The notes under the pieces are model-generated. The model did no database searches. It saw only the letters and a list, made by a program, of their open reading frames with translations, and was not told the origin of the DNA. A program made the translations under genes and the position numbers. Shown piece after piece: positions 1 to 8,127 of a stretch of DNA of 64,000 bases (within the stretch, counting starts at the first letter, position 1; each line of letters begins with the position of its first letter). This stretch comes from an uncultured Dyadobacter sp. (GTDB lineage: Bacteria; Bacteroidota; Bacteroidia; Cytophagales; Spirosomataceae). The stretch spans positions 62,001 through 126,000 of the forward strand of contig NZ_CAMLSE010000001.1 in the NCBI RefSeq assembly GCF_946482605.1. Direction: 5' to 3'.

Positions 1-15
1 AATAGTTTGACTGGA

Positions 16-3000
16 TCAGAACGACAGCGACAGGTTGGCACCAATGCTGCGGGAGCTGGGCAGCTCGCCATAACCGAATCCTTGTTCATTTCCACCTTTC
101 GCGTCGATCTCCGGATCGATGTGAGGCGTATTTTTGAAGATCATCCAGATGTTCCGGCCCACAAGGGAGATCTTGGCCGACTGGATTTTTACCTTTTTCA
201 AGAGCGATGGTGCGAATGTGTAGCCGAGCGATACTTCACGGAGTTTAACATAGCTCGCATCAAAAATCGCCGATTCGTGGTAGTTACGCGGGTTGGAATA
301 GCCATACAACTGGTTGGCGGTCACGATAATGTCGTTTGCGACGAAGGATTTTGAGCCATCCGCGGCCGTTACCTCGCGCACACCCTGGCCGATCACACCT
401 TCCTCGCGGCCCAGTGCGGTTTCGGCATACTGGCCTGTCCAGCGGGCGGTACCGGTGCCTTCGTCGTAAATATCTCCTCCCATGCGAACATCCACCAGCG
501 CGCTCAGCGACCAGCCCTTGTAGTTGAAGGTGTTCAGCATTCCGCCGATCCAGTCAGGCTGGATGTTGCCAAGCTTTTGTCCGGCGGCAGTAAGGGGAAG
601 CCCATTCGCTCCGTAAACGATTTGTCCATTGTGTTTCTGAAAACCAACACCGTAGAATGTACCGTAAGGCTGGCCTACACGTGCTTCCGACGACATGCCG
701 CGCTGAGTTGCCAGGGTGTAGGTCGTTAAACCTTCGGCCAGTTCAACAACCTTATTGCGATTCCGCGCCCAGTTGAGCGACACGTCCCAGCTGAAACCGC
801 CCGGTAATTTTACAGGCGTTCCGGAAATTGCTATCTCAACCCCTTTGTTGGTGATCTTTCCAGCGTTGAGAATGCGGGTATTATAGCCGCTGGCTTTCGA
901 AATTTCCACACCGAGTATCTGGTCTTTGGTCGTCTGGCTGTAATAAGTGACGTCCAAGCCTATTTTGCCTTTCAAAAAGCGGAGGTCGGCTCCAAGTTCA
1001 AGGCCGGTAGTGATCTCCGGTTTCAGGCCGCTGTTCGCGATTTCGATGTTTTCGGAGAATTTGGGCACTGCGCCATTCCACGAGCCTTTGGCAAGGAATG
1101 TTTGGGCCAACTGATAAGGCGTAGCGTCGTTACCTACCTGTGCATAGCTGGCACGTACTTTACCAAATGTGAATGCATTGCTTTTGACATCAAACAACTC
1201 CGTCAACACGGCGCTCAATGAAGCGGAAGGGTAGAAGTACGAGCGTGCATTGGCAGGTAGCGTGCTTGACCAGTCGTTCCGGGCGGTCAGGTCCAGGAAC
1301 AATGCATCTCGCCAGGACACGTTAGCCGTTCCGAACAAGCTCTGCGTTTCCGATTTCCGGATGAGGCTTTCGATGGTGTTCTGGCTTGGTACCGAGTTTC
1401 CGGCATTGTACAGGCCATCCACCACCATTTCACCTACATAGAAATAATTCCTTTTGTAATAATTAGTCCTTTTAATACCGCCTACCTGTACATTCAAACC
1501 AAAATCCGCATTGATATTCTTATTGTAAGTCAGCATGAAATCGGAGTTGGTTTCCTGGCTGCGGAGTACTTCTTCCGAAAAGCGGCCAGGTGTGCGCACA
1601 CCGTTGCGGACGCGCAGGAAGTTTGACACGTTAATCCGCGTATCCGACCAGTAGTCGGTGCCGCTGCGGAGCATCAGGCTCAGTGAGGGCAGGATTTTGT
1701 AGTTCAATGCGATGTTGCCCAGCAAGCGGTCCTTCTCGTTGCTCTGTGGCAATCTTTTTTGGGAGAAATACGGGTTGGTGAAGAAAGTATGCTGCCAGTT
1801 AGGCGGGTCTGTATCGTTGCCGCGCTGGTTGTGCACATCCATATAGCTTTCATAATCGCGCAATTGTGCCCAGGAAACGTGGCGGTGCGACCAGATGAAC
1901 TCCTGTCCGCTGCCGTAGCTCTTGTTGTCGGAACCCGATTTGATATACTCTCCTGAAAGCGTAATGCTCAGGTTTTTGGTCAGGTTGTAGCCAGAGTTAA
2001 TGCGGAAATTATTACGGTGAAAATCATTGTAATACATAATACCCGTTTGATCCACGCGGCTCAGGCCGAGGCGGAAGTAACCTTTGTCGTTGCCGCCGTT
2101 CAGTGCGACGCTATTGGTAATGGTGCGGCCGGTATTCCAGTACTCGTTCCAGTTATTGGGCTGGGGAGTCAGTGGTGCAACATCGTCACCAGTCCACCAC
2201 TGTCTCACCAGGCGCCCATCCATCGGAGCTCCCCAGCTTTCATCTGTCCCTTCTGATCCTACGAGAGGATATCTTGCGTCGTAAACGGCGCGGTATTGCG
2301 CAATTTCTGCCGGATCGGTGATGTTGCCGCTCCATCCGTCGTTGTACCAGGTGCGGTAGCCATTACCGCCACCATAAGTGTTCTGGAAATTTGGTTTGAT
2401 CCACGGGCGCTCAAAGCTGATGTTGGAGTTGATATCCACACCGAGGCCTTTCGTGCCCTGGCCGTTTTTAGTGGTGATCAGGATAACGCCATTGGCGGCT
2501 CTTGAACCGTACAATGCAGCCGCATTAGGTCCTTTCAGAACCGACATTTCCTTGATATTGTCGGGGTTGATCTCCGAAATGCCGCCGCCCCATGTTTTGT
2601 TGGCAGTTTGTTCCATAGGCACACCGTCGATCACGATCAATGGCTGGTTGTTACCCGATACCGATGAAGATCCGCGGATCTGGATCGTAGAGCCGCTGCC
2701 CGGGCCGCCGTTGGATTGTACGCGAACACCGGCGATTTTGCCCGACAGTGCATTCGCCACGTTCGTCGAGCGCGATTCGGTCAATGCGCTTCCTTTTACT
2801 TCCTGTACTGTATATCCCAACGCCTTTTTCTCACGCTCGATACCGAATGCGGTGACGACCACCTCGGCAAGCTGTCGCGTGTCGGCGTCCAGTTTGATGT
2901 CGAATTTGGATTGGTTTCCGATCGGCATTTCTTTGATCAGAAAACCCACGTATGATATGACGAGCACGCCGTCACCCGGAACCGAAAAGCTGAAATTACC

Positions 3001-3171
3001 GTCAGCATCGGCGTTTGTACCCACATTGGTGCCTTTGTAAATGATCGACGCTCCTGCAAGTCCGAGACCATCTTCGGCTGCCGTTACCTTGCCGGACAGT
3101 TGGCGCACTTGTGCGAAAACGACCGGAGAACACAGACAAGCCCATATAAATAAGAGTAGAACTTTACGCAT
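16..3171 (-). CDS. SusC/RagA-type TonB-linked outer membrane porin
   Basis: This is a 1051-residue outer membrane transporter that should import oligosaccharides or other bulky nutrients with TonB energy and a SusD lipoprotein lid. Residues 1-20 form a Sec signal peptide ending VVFAQ. A carboxypeptidase-regulatory-like beta domain follows (about 24-100), then the SusC signature LAEVVVTAFG before the plug, and a long beta-barrel ending in the aromatic-rich ANLSLSF strand expected of outer membrane proteins. The ATG at 3171 is directly before the signal peptide. The stop lies at 16-18, so the gene is complete, but its usual SusD partner would start beyond the left edge. A promoter and a long structured leader lie upstream (3172-3620). 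The substrate cannot be read from the sequence. Confidence 0.93.
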   Translation of the reverse strand: MRKVLLLFIWACLCSPVVFAQVRQLSGKVTAAEDGLGLAGASIIYKGTNVGTNADADGNFSFSVPGDGVLVISYVGFLIKEMPIGNQSKFDIKLDADTRQLAEVVVTAFGIEREKKALGYTVQEVKGSALTESRSTNVANALSGKIAGVRVQSNGGPGSGSTIQIRGSSSVSGNNQPLIVIDGVPMEQTANKTWGGGISEINPDNIKEMSVLKGPNAAALYGSRAANGVILITTKNGQGTKGLGVDINSNISFERPWIKPNFQNTYGGGNGYRTWYNDGWSGNITDPAEIAQYRAVYDARYPLVGSEGTDESWGAPMDGRLVRQWWTGDDVAPLTPQPNNWNEYWNTGRTITNSVALNGGNDKGYFRLGLSRVDQTGIMYYNDFHRNNFRINSGYNLTKNLSITLSGEYIKSGSDNKSYGSGQEFIWSHRHVSWAQLRDYESYMDVHNQRGNDTDPPNWQHTFFTNPYFSQKRLPQSNEKDRLLGNIALNYKILPSLSLMLRSGTDYWSDTRINVSNFLRVRNGVRTPGRFSEEVLRSQETNSDFMLTYNKNINADFGLNVQVGGIKRTNYYKRNYFYVGEMVVDGLYNAGNSVPSQNTIESLIRKSETQSLFGTANVSWRDALFLDLTARNDWSSTLPANARSYFYPSASLSAVLTELFDVKSNAFTFGKVRASYAQVGNDATPYQLAQTFLAKGSWNGAVPKFSENIEIANSGLKPEITTGLELGADLRFLKGKIGLDVTYYSQTTKDQILGVEISKASGYNTRILNAGKITNKGVEIAISGTPVKLPGGFSWDVSLNWARNRNKVVELAEGLTTYTLATQRGMSSEARVGQPYGTFYGVGFQKHNGQIVYGANGLPLTAAGQKLGNIQPDWIGGMLNTFNYKGWSLSALVDVRMGGDIYDEGTGTARWTGQYAETALGREEGVIGQGVREVTAADGSKSFVANDIIVTANQLYGYSNPRNYHESAIFDASYVKLREVSLGYTFAPSLLKKVKIQSAKISLVGRNIWMIFKNTPHIDPEIDAKGGNEQGFGYGELPSSRSIGANLSLSF

Positions 3172-3225
3172 GGGGAATCAGAGTTAAATTGTTAGGTGTT
3201 CGGTAGTAGTAGGAGGAGAATAAAG

Positions 3226-3297
3226 TTATGGCTGTGAGGCGTCCACACTTCCATGCGCCGCACACACTTTCGCGTGGACAGAACAACACAGCCATAA
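3226..3297 (-). promoter_or_regulatory. Two-tier inverted repeat in the SusC leader
   Basis: An outer 11-bp perfect inverted repeat (TTATGGCTGTG at 3226-3236 with its complement at 3287-3297) encloses an inner pair (GTCCAC at 3241-3246, GTGGAC at 3274-3279). It lies about 55 bp upstream of the SusC start. If the upstream promoter is used, it sits inside the 5' leader of the mRNA as a 72-nt hairpin. It could be a regulatory RNA element, a processing site or an operator. There is no U-run after it, so it is not an obvious terminator. Confidence 0.55.
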
Positions 3298-3589
3298 GCT
3301 TGCAACACTGCTTTTCCGGAAAGCAATACCCTCTTTAATCGAGGACAAACAGGGCGAAAAGTTTCAGTTAGGCCATAGAAAAGCCAGACGTCGACAAGCG
3401 GTATTTGTCCACGGTGTTTAAGAAACCTGTATTAAAAAAATTATATGTGCGTTGGAGTCAATCTTACCCGACGGCCACGATTTGGCGCATCTTCTTTGCA
3501 GTAAGCGTATCTCAACACTCCGGATATATTCATGTGCGGCTGGAATATATCTCCGGTTTAGAAGTTCTGTCATTCGTTTAATGACTTTT

Positions 3590-3619
3590 CAAATATACTG
3601 ACAATGTCAAATAATGCAA
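3590..3619 (-). promoter_or_regulatory. Bacteroidota-type promoter for the SusC gene
   Basis: Read on the minus strand, TTG at 3619-3617 is followed after 19 nt by TATATTTG at 3597-3590. This matches the Bacteroidota -33/-7 consensus (TTTG, 19-20 nt, TAnnTTTG). The start of transcription would be near 3583, giving an mRNA leader of about 410 nt before the SusC ATG, unusually long. Confidence 0.6.
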
Positions 3620-3886
3620 GAGAATAGATTTAAAAAATGAAGTTTTTTGCAATAAAAATTGGTCATTTAAAATCAATACAGACTATTATTGTAATAATTC
3701 GATAAATAGTTTTACTAATCCGATTTTTAACGCTTCCTACTGGTTTTGTAGATTAGTACTTCAATTTCTAGTTCGTAAATGGCTTAAATATAGATGTTTA
3801 TAAAATTTTAATTTCTTAGAAAATGCCACAGTGCAACGGTGGGCCGTTTTTCTGGCAGCTGCGTATGCAAACGTGTGAAATCATAA

Positions 3887-3919
3887 AAAAGAGCGCCCCG
3901 GCTAAGAGGCGCTCTTTTT
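3887..3919 (-). terminator. Rho-independent terminator after the amidase gene
   Basis: A 7-bp stem, GAGCGCC at 3891-3897 and GGCGCTC at 3908-3914, is flanked by A-runs on the left and T-runs on the right, so it could work in both directions. It lies about 30 bp past the stop of the minus-strand amidase gene. Confidence 0.85.
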
Positions 3920-3948
3920 GTTTGTATTGAAAAAGTTATATTTCTGTA

Positions 3949-4863
3949 TCAAGGTTGGTCAATGAACCGCTTCAAAATAGGGCGGTAAGAATCGATGCGG
4001 CGGTCGCGCAGGAACGGCCAGGTGGTGCGGTAGAAGTCGAGCTTTCCGAGATCCAGTTCTTCCACGTGCGTGACTTCGCCTTCGTGCGGCGCGAGGTAAA
4101 GCAGGCGACCCTGGGGGTTGGCGATGAACGAGCCGCCCCAGAACTGCTGGTCGGCTTCGCGGCCTACGCGGTTCACGGAAACTACATACACGCCGTTTGC
4201 GACGGCATGTCCGCGTTGCACGGTTTGCCAGGCGCCGTATTGCTCTTCGTTGATAATAGGATCCGTCTCGTTCACGTCCCAGCCGATGGCGGTGGGGTAG
4301 AAGAGGATTTCCGCGCCCATGAGGCTGGTAATGCGTGCTGCTTCAGGGTACCATTGGTCCCAGCAGATGAGCACGCCTATTTTGGCAAATTTGGTATTGA
4401 AAATCCGGTAGCCGTCGGTGTCCTGCTCGGTTACCGGCGAACCGTCGACCGGCGCATCGCCTGGCGTGAAATAGAATTTTTCGTAGTAACCCGGATCGTC
4501 GGGAATGTGCATTTTGCGGTATTTGCCCAAGTAACCACCGTCGGCGTCGAGGACGGCGGTGGTATTATGGTACAAGCCATGCGCACGTTTTTCGAACAGC
4601 GACGCGATGATCACCACGCCCAGCTCCTTCGCCAATGCCCCAAGTGACTCGGTGGAAGGACCTGGAATGGCCTCAGCCAGACTGAAATTGCTATGGTCTT
4701 CGACGTCGCAGAAATAGAGCGATTTGAACAGCTCTTGCAGACAGATAATATTCGCGCCCTTTTGCGCAGCTTCACGGATTTTTTCGGTAGCCTTCAGAAA
4801 GTTAGCATCAACGTCCGAAGTGCAGCTCATTTGCACCAGACCAATGTTTACTTTTTTTGCCAT
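3949..4863 (-). CDS. aguB: N-carbamoylputrescine amidase (nitrilase superfamily)
   Basis: This 304-residue cytoplasmic enzyme should hydrolyse N-carbamoylputrescine to putrescine, ammonia and CO2, the last step of the agmatine route to putrescine. The carbon-nitrogen hydrolase catalytic triad is visible as Glu44 (CLQELF), Lys117 (KYRKMHIPDDPGYYEK) and Cys167 (VLICWDQWYPE). The motif spacing and the sequence around the lysine fit the AguB branch better than beta-ureidopropionase or NAD synthetase domains. Length is normal for the family. The start is an ATG at 4863 directly before MAKKVNIGLVQM, the usual first strand. It has a terminator of its own downstream. No agmatine deiminase is next to it in this window, so the pathway assignment rests on family resemblance. 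Confidence 0.88.
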   Translation of the reverse strand: MAKKVNIGLVQMSCTSDVDANFLKATEKIREAAQKGANIICLQELFKSLYFCDVEDHSNFSLAEAIPGPSTESLGALAKELGVVIIASLFEKRAHGLYHNTTAVLDADGGYLGKYRKMHIPDDPGYYEKFYFTPGDAPVDGSPVTEQDTDGYRIFNTKFAKIGVLICWDQWYPEAARITSLMGAEILFYPTAIGWDVNETDPIINEEQYGAWQTVQRGHAVANGVYVVSVNRVGREADQQFWGGSFIANPQGRLLYLAPHEGEVTHVEELDLGKLDFYRTTWPFLRDRRIDSYRPILKRFIDQP

Positions 4864-4905
4864 TTTGGATGTTTGTGTGGATGAATGTCGGACTGAAATG
4901 TAACA

Positions 4906-5895
4906 CTAATTAGGCTGCGGGAGTTCGGGGATGGAGAAATCGAATGCAATATCGTTCATGCATTTGAAATGGCCCTTGGGGCATTTGCTGTAACCGATCT
5001 TCGAGCACGGCCGGCAATCGAGTCCTTTTACTTCCAGCTTTTCGAATGCCGTGCGGTAGGGATACATCCCAAATTCAGGGATCGTATTGCCCCAGATCGA
5101 ATACACTTTCTTCCGGAATGCCGCCGCGACGTGCATTAAGCCGGTATCGTGCGAGAAAACGATCAATGCTTTTTGGATCAGGGAAGCCGATTGGTTGAAA
5201 TTGTATTTACCACATGCATTGAAAACCAGCGCATCACCTAATGCCACGCGAATTGCTTCCCCGGCCTCGAAATCTTCCGGCCCGCCGAGTAAGATGACAG
5301 GGTGGTTGATTTTCCGGCAAAGCTCGATCATTCGTGGCACAGGCATTTTCTTCGTGAAATGCTGCCCGCCGATCGCGTAGGCGACGTAGCTCTTCCGGTG
5401 CGTTGCCGGCAGCCATTCGAGCTCGACCTGATCTTTATAGGGAATAAAATAGTCGAGCCCCTCGCCGTCGTTTTGGATGTTGAATGTTTTTAAGGTATCC
5501 AAACAACGGTCCACGATGTGGACGGGAGGCATGTAATTGACCTTGAACTGTGTCATGAGCCACTTTTGCACATTCAACTTTTCGAAACTGAATGCGGGTA
5601 CGCCGAGCGTCCATTTAATGCGGAGCGTGCGGATATTCCGGTGGAGATCGATGATGCAGTCGAACTTTTCCTTTTTGAGCAGCGAGAGTAATTCGGCGGA
5701 GTTGCCCTTTTCCAGCAGCCAAACCTTGTCGATATAAGGATTGTCGCGAAGGAGAAATTCGAATTTGCTTTTTGTAAAATAATGGATTTCGGCCTCGGGC
5801 ATCTGCTTTTTCAGGCAGCGCACCACGGGCGTTGTGAGCACAATGTCGCCGATGGAGGAAAAACGCAGGATGAGGAATTTGACCGGTTTATTCAC
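4906..5895 (-). CDS. Glycosyltransferase family 9 (heptosyltransferase-like)
   Basis: This 329-residue protein resembles ADP-heptose:LPS heptosyltransferases (GT9, GT-B fold). The N-terminus has the typical first Rossmann strand and loop, FLILRFSSIGDIVLTTPVV. The C-terminal half has the donor-site motifs GGPEDFEAGE and SHDTGLMHVAAAF, followed by a cysteine-rich tail (LDCRPCSKIGYSKCPKGHFKC) common in GT9 proteins of this phylum. It probably adds a sugar to lipopolysaccharide at the inner face of the cytoplasmic membrane. Its start overlaps the stop of the upstream acyltransferase gene by 8 nt, so the two are probably co-translated, and both fit lipid A/LPS assembly. Confidence 0.88.
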   Translation of the reverse strand: MNKPVKFLILRFSSIGDIVLTTPVVRCLKKQMPEAEIHYFTKSKFEFLLRDNPYIDKVWLLEKGNSAELLSLLKKEKFDCIIDLHRNIRTLRIKWTLGVPAFSFEKLNVQKWLMTQFKVNYMPPVHIVDRCLDTLKTFNIQNDGEGLDYFIPYKDQVELEWLPATHRKSYVAYAIGGQHFTKKMPVPRMIELCRKINHPVILLGGPEDFEAGEAIRVALGDALVFNACGKYNFNQSASLIQKALIVFSHDTGLMHVAAAFRKKVYSIWGNTIPEFGMYPYRTAFEKLEVKGLDCRPCSKIGYSKCPKGHFKCMNDIAFDFSIPELPQPN

Positions 5896-6802
5896 TTTGA
5901 AGTTGCTGAAGTAGCTGTGACTGCGGAAGATTTTCCGGCTTTTTGTGTTTCCAGCGCTTATGCGACCAGAGCCAGTTTTCGGGTTGATGGATGATGTCCT
6001 TTTCCATAAAACCGATCTGTGCCTGCAAAATGCTATTGTTGGGTGCCAGTTTGGGCGTTTCCGTAATCAGTTTGAAATAGCCTCTGTAGAAGCCTCTTTT
6101 CATTTCGTTTTTCAAAACGGCCATGTACAAAACCGGGGAATTAAGTCGCCTTGCGATCGTTTCCACACCCCGAAACACGCCGGTATCCTGATGAAGGAAT
6201 TTCGTCCAAAACGCCTTCTCCGGCACCGGTGACTGGTCGTTGATGAGTATAAATATAAAAGGACGTTCGCGCGGCTGCATGGCTTTGGAGATGGCTTCTT
6301 TCATCGTGACCATCTCAGTGCCGAACCGTGTCCTCACATTTCTGAACCAGTTTTCAAACGCATCGTTTTGTAGTTCGTGATACACGACCACCATCTGGTG
6401 AGAGAGCCGCGCCGAGCCAAAAAGGTTCATCATTTCCCAGTTTCCCAGGTGCCCCGCTACTACGACCAGATTTTGATTTTTTTGGTAATACTCATCCAGA
6501 ATAGACACGTCCAGATCAATCCGGGCTAACAAATCCTCCCGGGTAATCGATTTCAGTTTGATCGTTTCAAAAATGATATCGGTGAAATTGCGGTAAAATT
6601 TAGCTGCAATGCGCTGGATAGTTTGCTCTTCGGACGCAGGAAAACTGTTTCGGAGATTGCTCAGGATGACCTTTTTTCTATATTGACCGATATCGAAAAT
6701 GAGAAAGCGGAAGATGTCCGAAAGCTTGTAGAGAACTCCCCAGGATAGCTTCGATATTGCATTGAGCAGGATCAAAAATAAATGGGTAAAAAACGCTTTC
6801 AT
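5888..6802 (-). CDS. Lipid A biosynthesis acyltransferase (LpxL/HtrB-like)
   Basis: This 304-residue membrane-anchored acyltransferase belongs to the LpxL/LpxM (lysophospholipid acyltransferase) family, which transfers fatty acids to lipid A precursors. An N-terminal hydrophobic segment (about 5-25, AFFTHLFLILLNAISKLSWG) anchors it. The catalytic H-x4-E motif appears in VVVAGHLGNWEMM. Length is typical. It is the first gene of a two-gene unit with the GT9 gene, which it overlaps by 8 nt. A TACCTTTG -7-like element lies just upstream on this strand (6848-6841), although no good -33 element is seen. The exact acyl donor and acceptor cannot be told. Confidence 0.88.
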   Translation of the reverse strand: MKAFFTHLFLILLNAISKLSWGVLYKLSDIFRFLIFDIGQYRKKVILSNLRNSFPASEEQTIQRIAAKFYRNFTDIIFETIKLKSITREDLLARIDLDVSILDEYYQKNQNLVVVAGHLGNWEMMNLFGSARLSHQMVVVYHELQNDAFENWFRNVRTRFGTEMVTMKEAISKAMQPRERPFIFILINDQSPVPEKAFWTKFLHQDTGVFRGVETIARRLNSPVLYMAVLKNEMKRGFYRGYFKLITETPKLAPNNSILQAQIGFMEKDIIHQPENWLWSHKRWKHKKPENLPQSQLLQQLQSE

Positions 6803-6908
6803 GGAAACGGATATCTTGTACTTAACCGGTAATTAGTCTGCAAAGGTAGCATTTTGATGGCACTTTCCTTTTGTTTATATTCACTGGTTCAAACAGTAAG
6901 ATAATGCT

Positions 6909-7250
6909 ATGCTGGAAGGATTATTTGACATCAAGAATGATCGCAGACTAAGCGTCTACCTGTACCGCGCAGGTTTCGGCATGTGGCTGATGTACCTTGT
7001 GCTGGGCGCACCTGCATTGCATGTGTACAAACACTACCGCCAGGATTGCGGAATGCTGTGTTTCGTACTGATGATCTTCGGTTTTACCGCTTCCATGGTG
7101 TACGATTATTTCCACCACCGCGACCAATACGAAATCAAGAAGAAGTGGCTGTTTATCAGCTATGTAATACTCGCGGGGCTTATCTATTTCCTGGAATTCC
7201 GCGGCCATGAAAACAGCATCAATCTCGACTGGCTGCTGGGCCTGCTTTAA
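6909..7250 (+). CDS. Small hypothetical membrane protein
   Basis: This 113-residue protein is not one I recognise. It has three likely membrane helices: about 23-40 (GMWLMYLVLGAPALHVY), 48-66 (MLCFVLMIFGFTASMVYDYF) and 80-97 (WLFISYVILAGLIYFLEF), separated by basic, histidine-rich loops. The ATG at 6909 gives a natural start, MLEGLFDIKNDRR. It is transcribed divergently from the acyltransferase gene and its stop overlaps the stop of the methyltransferase gene by 4 nt, so the two genes converge with no space for a separate terminator. No function is proposed. Confidence 0.7.
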   Translation: MLEGLFDIKNDRRLSVYLYRAGFGMWLMYLVLGAPALHVYKHYRQDCGMLCFVLMIFGFTASMVYDYFHHRDQYEIKKKWLFISYVILAGLIYFLEFRGHENSINLDWLLGLL

Positions 7251-8023
7251 TCCGCGAACCCATTAACGGGCTGAGCGTTGTTCTGCATCATTTCCCGCAC
7301 TTTTCCGTAGGAAAGATCTGGTAATGCCGCCACCTTGCCGATCACGATAATGGCGGGGGACGCCATTTCGCTCACCTGTGAAAGCGGTACGATGTTTCCG
7401 ATTTTGCCTGTGACGACTTTCTGTTCTTCAAGGGTCCCGTTTTGAATAATGGAAATGGATTCGTCGAATTTGCCCAGTTCGGAATAGATGGCGACGATCT
7501 CCTGCAATTTGTGAAGGCCCATTAAAATAATGACCGTGGCGGTAGATTGCGCCGCGAGTTGTACGTCTTTCGAAAGCTCGTGCTGTTTGGTAGTACCGGT
7601 AATGACCCAGAAACTTTCGCTCAAACCGCGGGAAGTCAGTGGAATGCCCGCCAATGCTGGTGCTGCGTAACTGCTTGAAATGCCTGGGATCACTTCAGAC
7701 TCAATGCCGTGTTCCGCTGCAAAAAGGATTTCCTCGTAACCGCGACCGAATATGAACGAGTCGCCGCCTTTCAACCGCACCACTTCGCCATATTGACGTG
7801 CCTTTTCCACGATCAGGTCATTGATATCGTCCTGGCCGCAACTGGTTTTGCCGAAACGTTTGCCGACAAGGATTTTGACGCAATTTTCCGGGCAGTAGTC
7901 CAGTAAAGAGGGGTGTGCAAGGGAATCGTATAGTACAACCCGTGCTTTTTGCAGGGCCTTGATCCCTTTGAGGGTGATCAGGTCGGGATCCCCCGGACCT
8001 GCACCGATAAGTGTCAGTTTCAT
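7247..8023 (-). CDS. cobA: Uroporphyrinogen-III C-methyltransferase
   Basis: This 258-residue cytoplasmic enzyme uses S-adenosylmethionine twice to turn uroporphyrinogen III into precorrin-2, the first step towards siroheme. The family hallmarks are the glycine-rich start LTLIGAGPGDPDLITLKG, the segment VRLKGGDSFIFGRGYEE and the later VIPGISSSYAAPALAGIPLTSRG. It is a stand-alone SUMT with no CysG-type dehydrogenase/ferrochelatase fused. It sits directly downstream of sulfite reductase, whose siroheme cofactor it helps make. No full precorrin-2 dehydrogenase gene is visible in this window, although the TauE-like protein at 15666-16844 has an N-terminal piece that may resemble one. Confidence 0.93.
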   Translation of the reverse strand: MKLTLIGAGPGDPDLITLKGIKALQKARVVLYDSLAHPSLLDYCPENCVKILVGKRFGKTSCGQDDINDLIVEKARQYGEVVRLKGGDSFIFGRGYEEILFAAEHGIESEVIPGISSSYAAPALAGIPLTSRGLSESFWVITGTTKQHELSKDVQLAAQSTATVIILMGLHKLQEIVAIYSELGKFDESISIIQNGTLEEQKVVTGKIGNIVPLSQVSEMASPAIIVIGKVAALPDLSYGKVREMMQNNAQPVNGFAD

Positions 8024-8035
8024 GGTGAAAGGGAC

Positions 8036-8124
8036 TTCGGCTGTCGGCTTTCGGCTGTCGGCCTTTTTTGTGCAAGTATCAACACAAGAAAAAGCCGACT
8101 GCCGATGGCCGATTGCCGACAGCC
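8036..8124. repeat. Heptamer-repeat hairpin between sulfite reductase and cobA
   Basis: Each arm is built of degenerate 7-nt units (GGCTGTC, GGCTTTC), and the arms are inverted with respect to each other. A 10-bp perfect pair is GGCTGTCGGC at 8053-8062 with its complement at 8115-8124. The T-run after the left arm and the A-run before the right one are also complementary. It fills the intergenic space and could stabilise or attenuate the mRNA. Related elements lie at 12829-12902, 15511-15672 and 23792-23899. Confidence 0.75.
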
Positions 8125-8127
8125 ATT

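Larger units (their letters stand above)
3172..3948. other. 777-bp intergenic region without a gene
   Basis: No convincing ORF is seen. The part next to SusC (to about 3600) holds the leader, the two-tier hairpin, a short palindrome TGCTTT-TCCGG-AAAGCA near 3311-3327 and the promoter. The stretch 3600-3830 is strikingly AT-rich and shows nothing recognisable. The end near 3890 holds a terminator for the next minus-strand gene. Confidence 0.7.

Noticed and set aside
1..354. 115-codon plus-strand frame at the left edge
   Set aside because: It is antisense to the conserved C-terminal barrel of the SusC porin and shows no family features.
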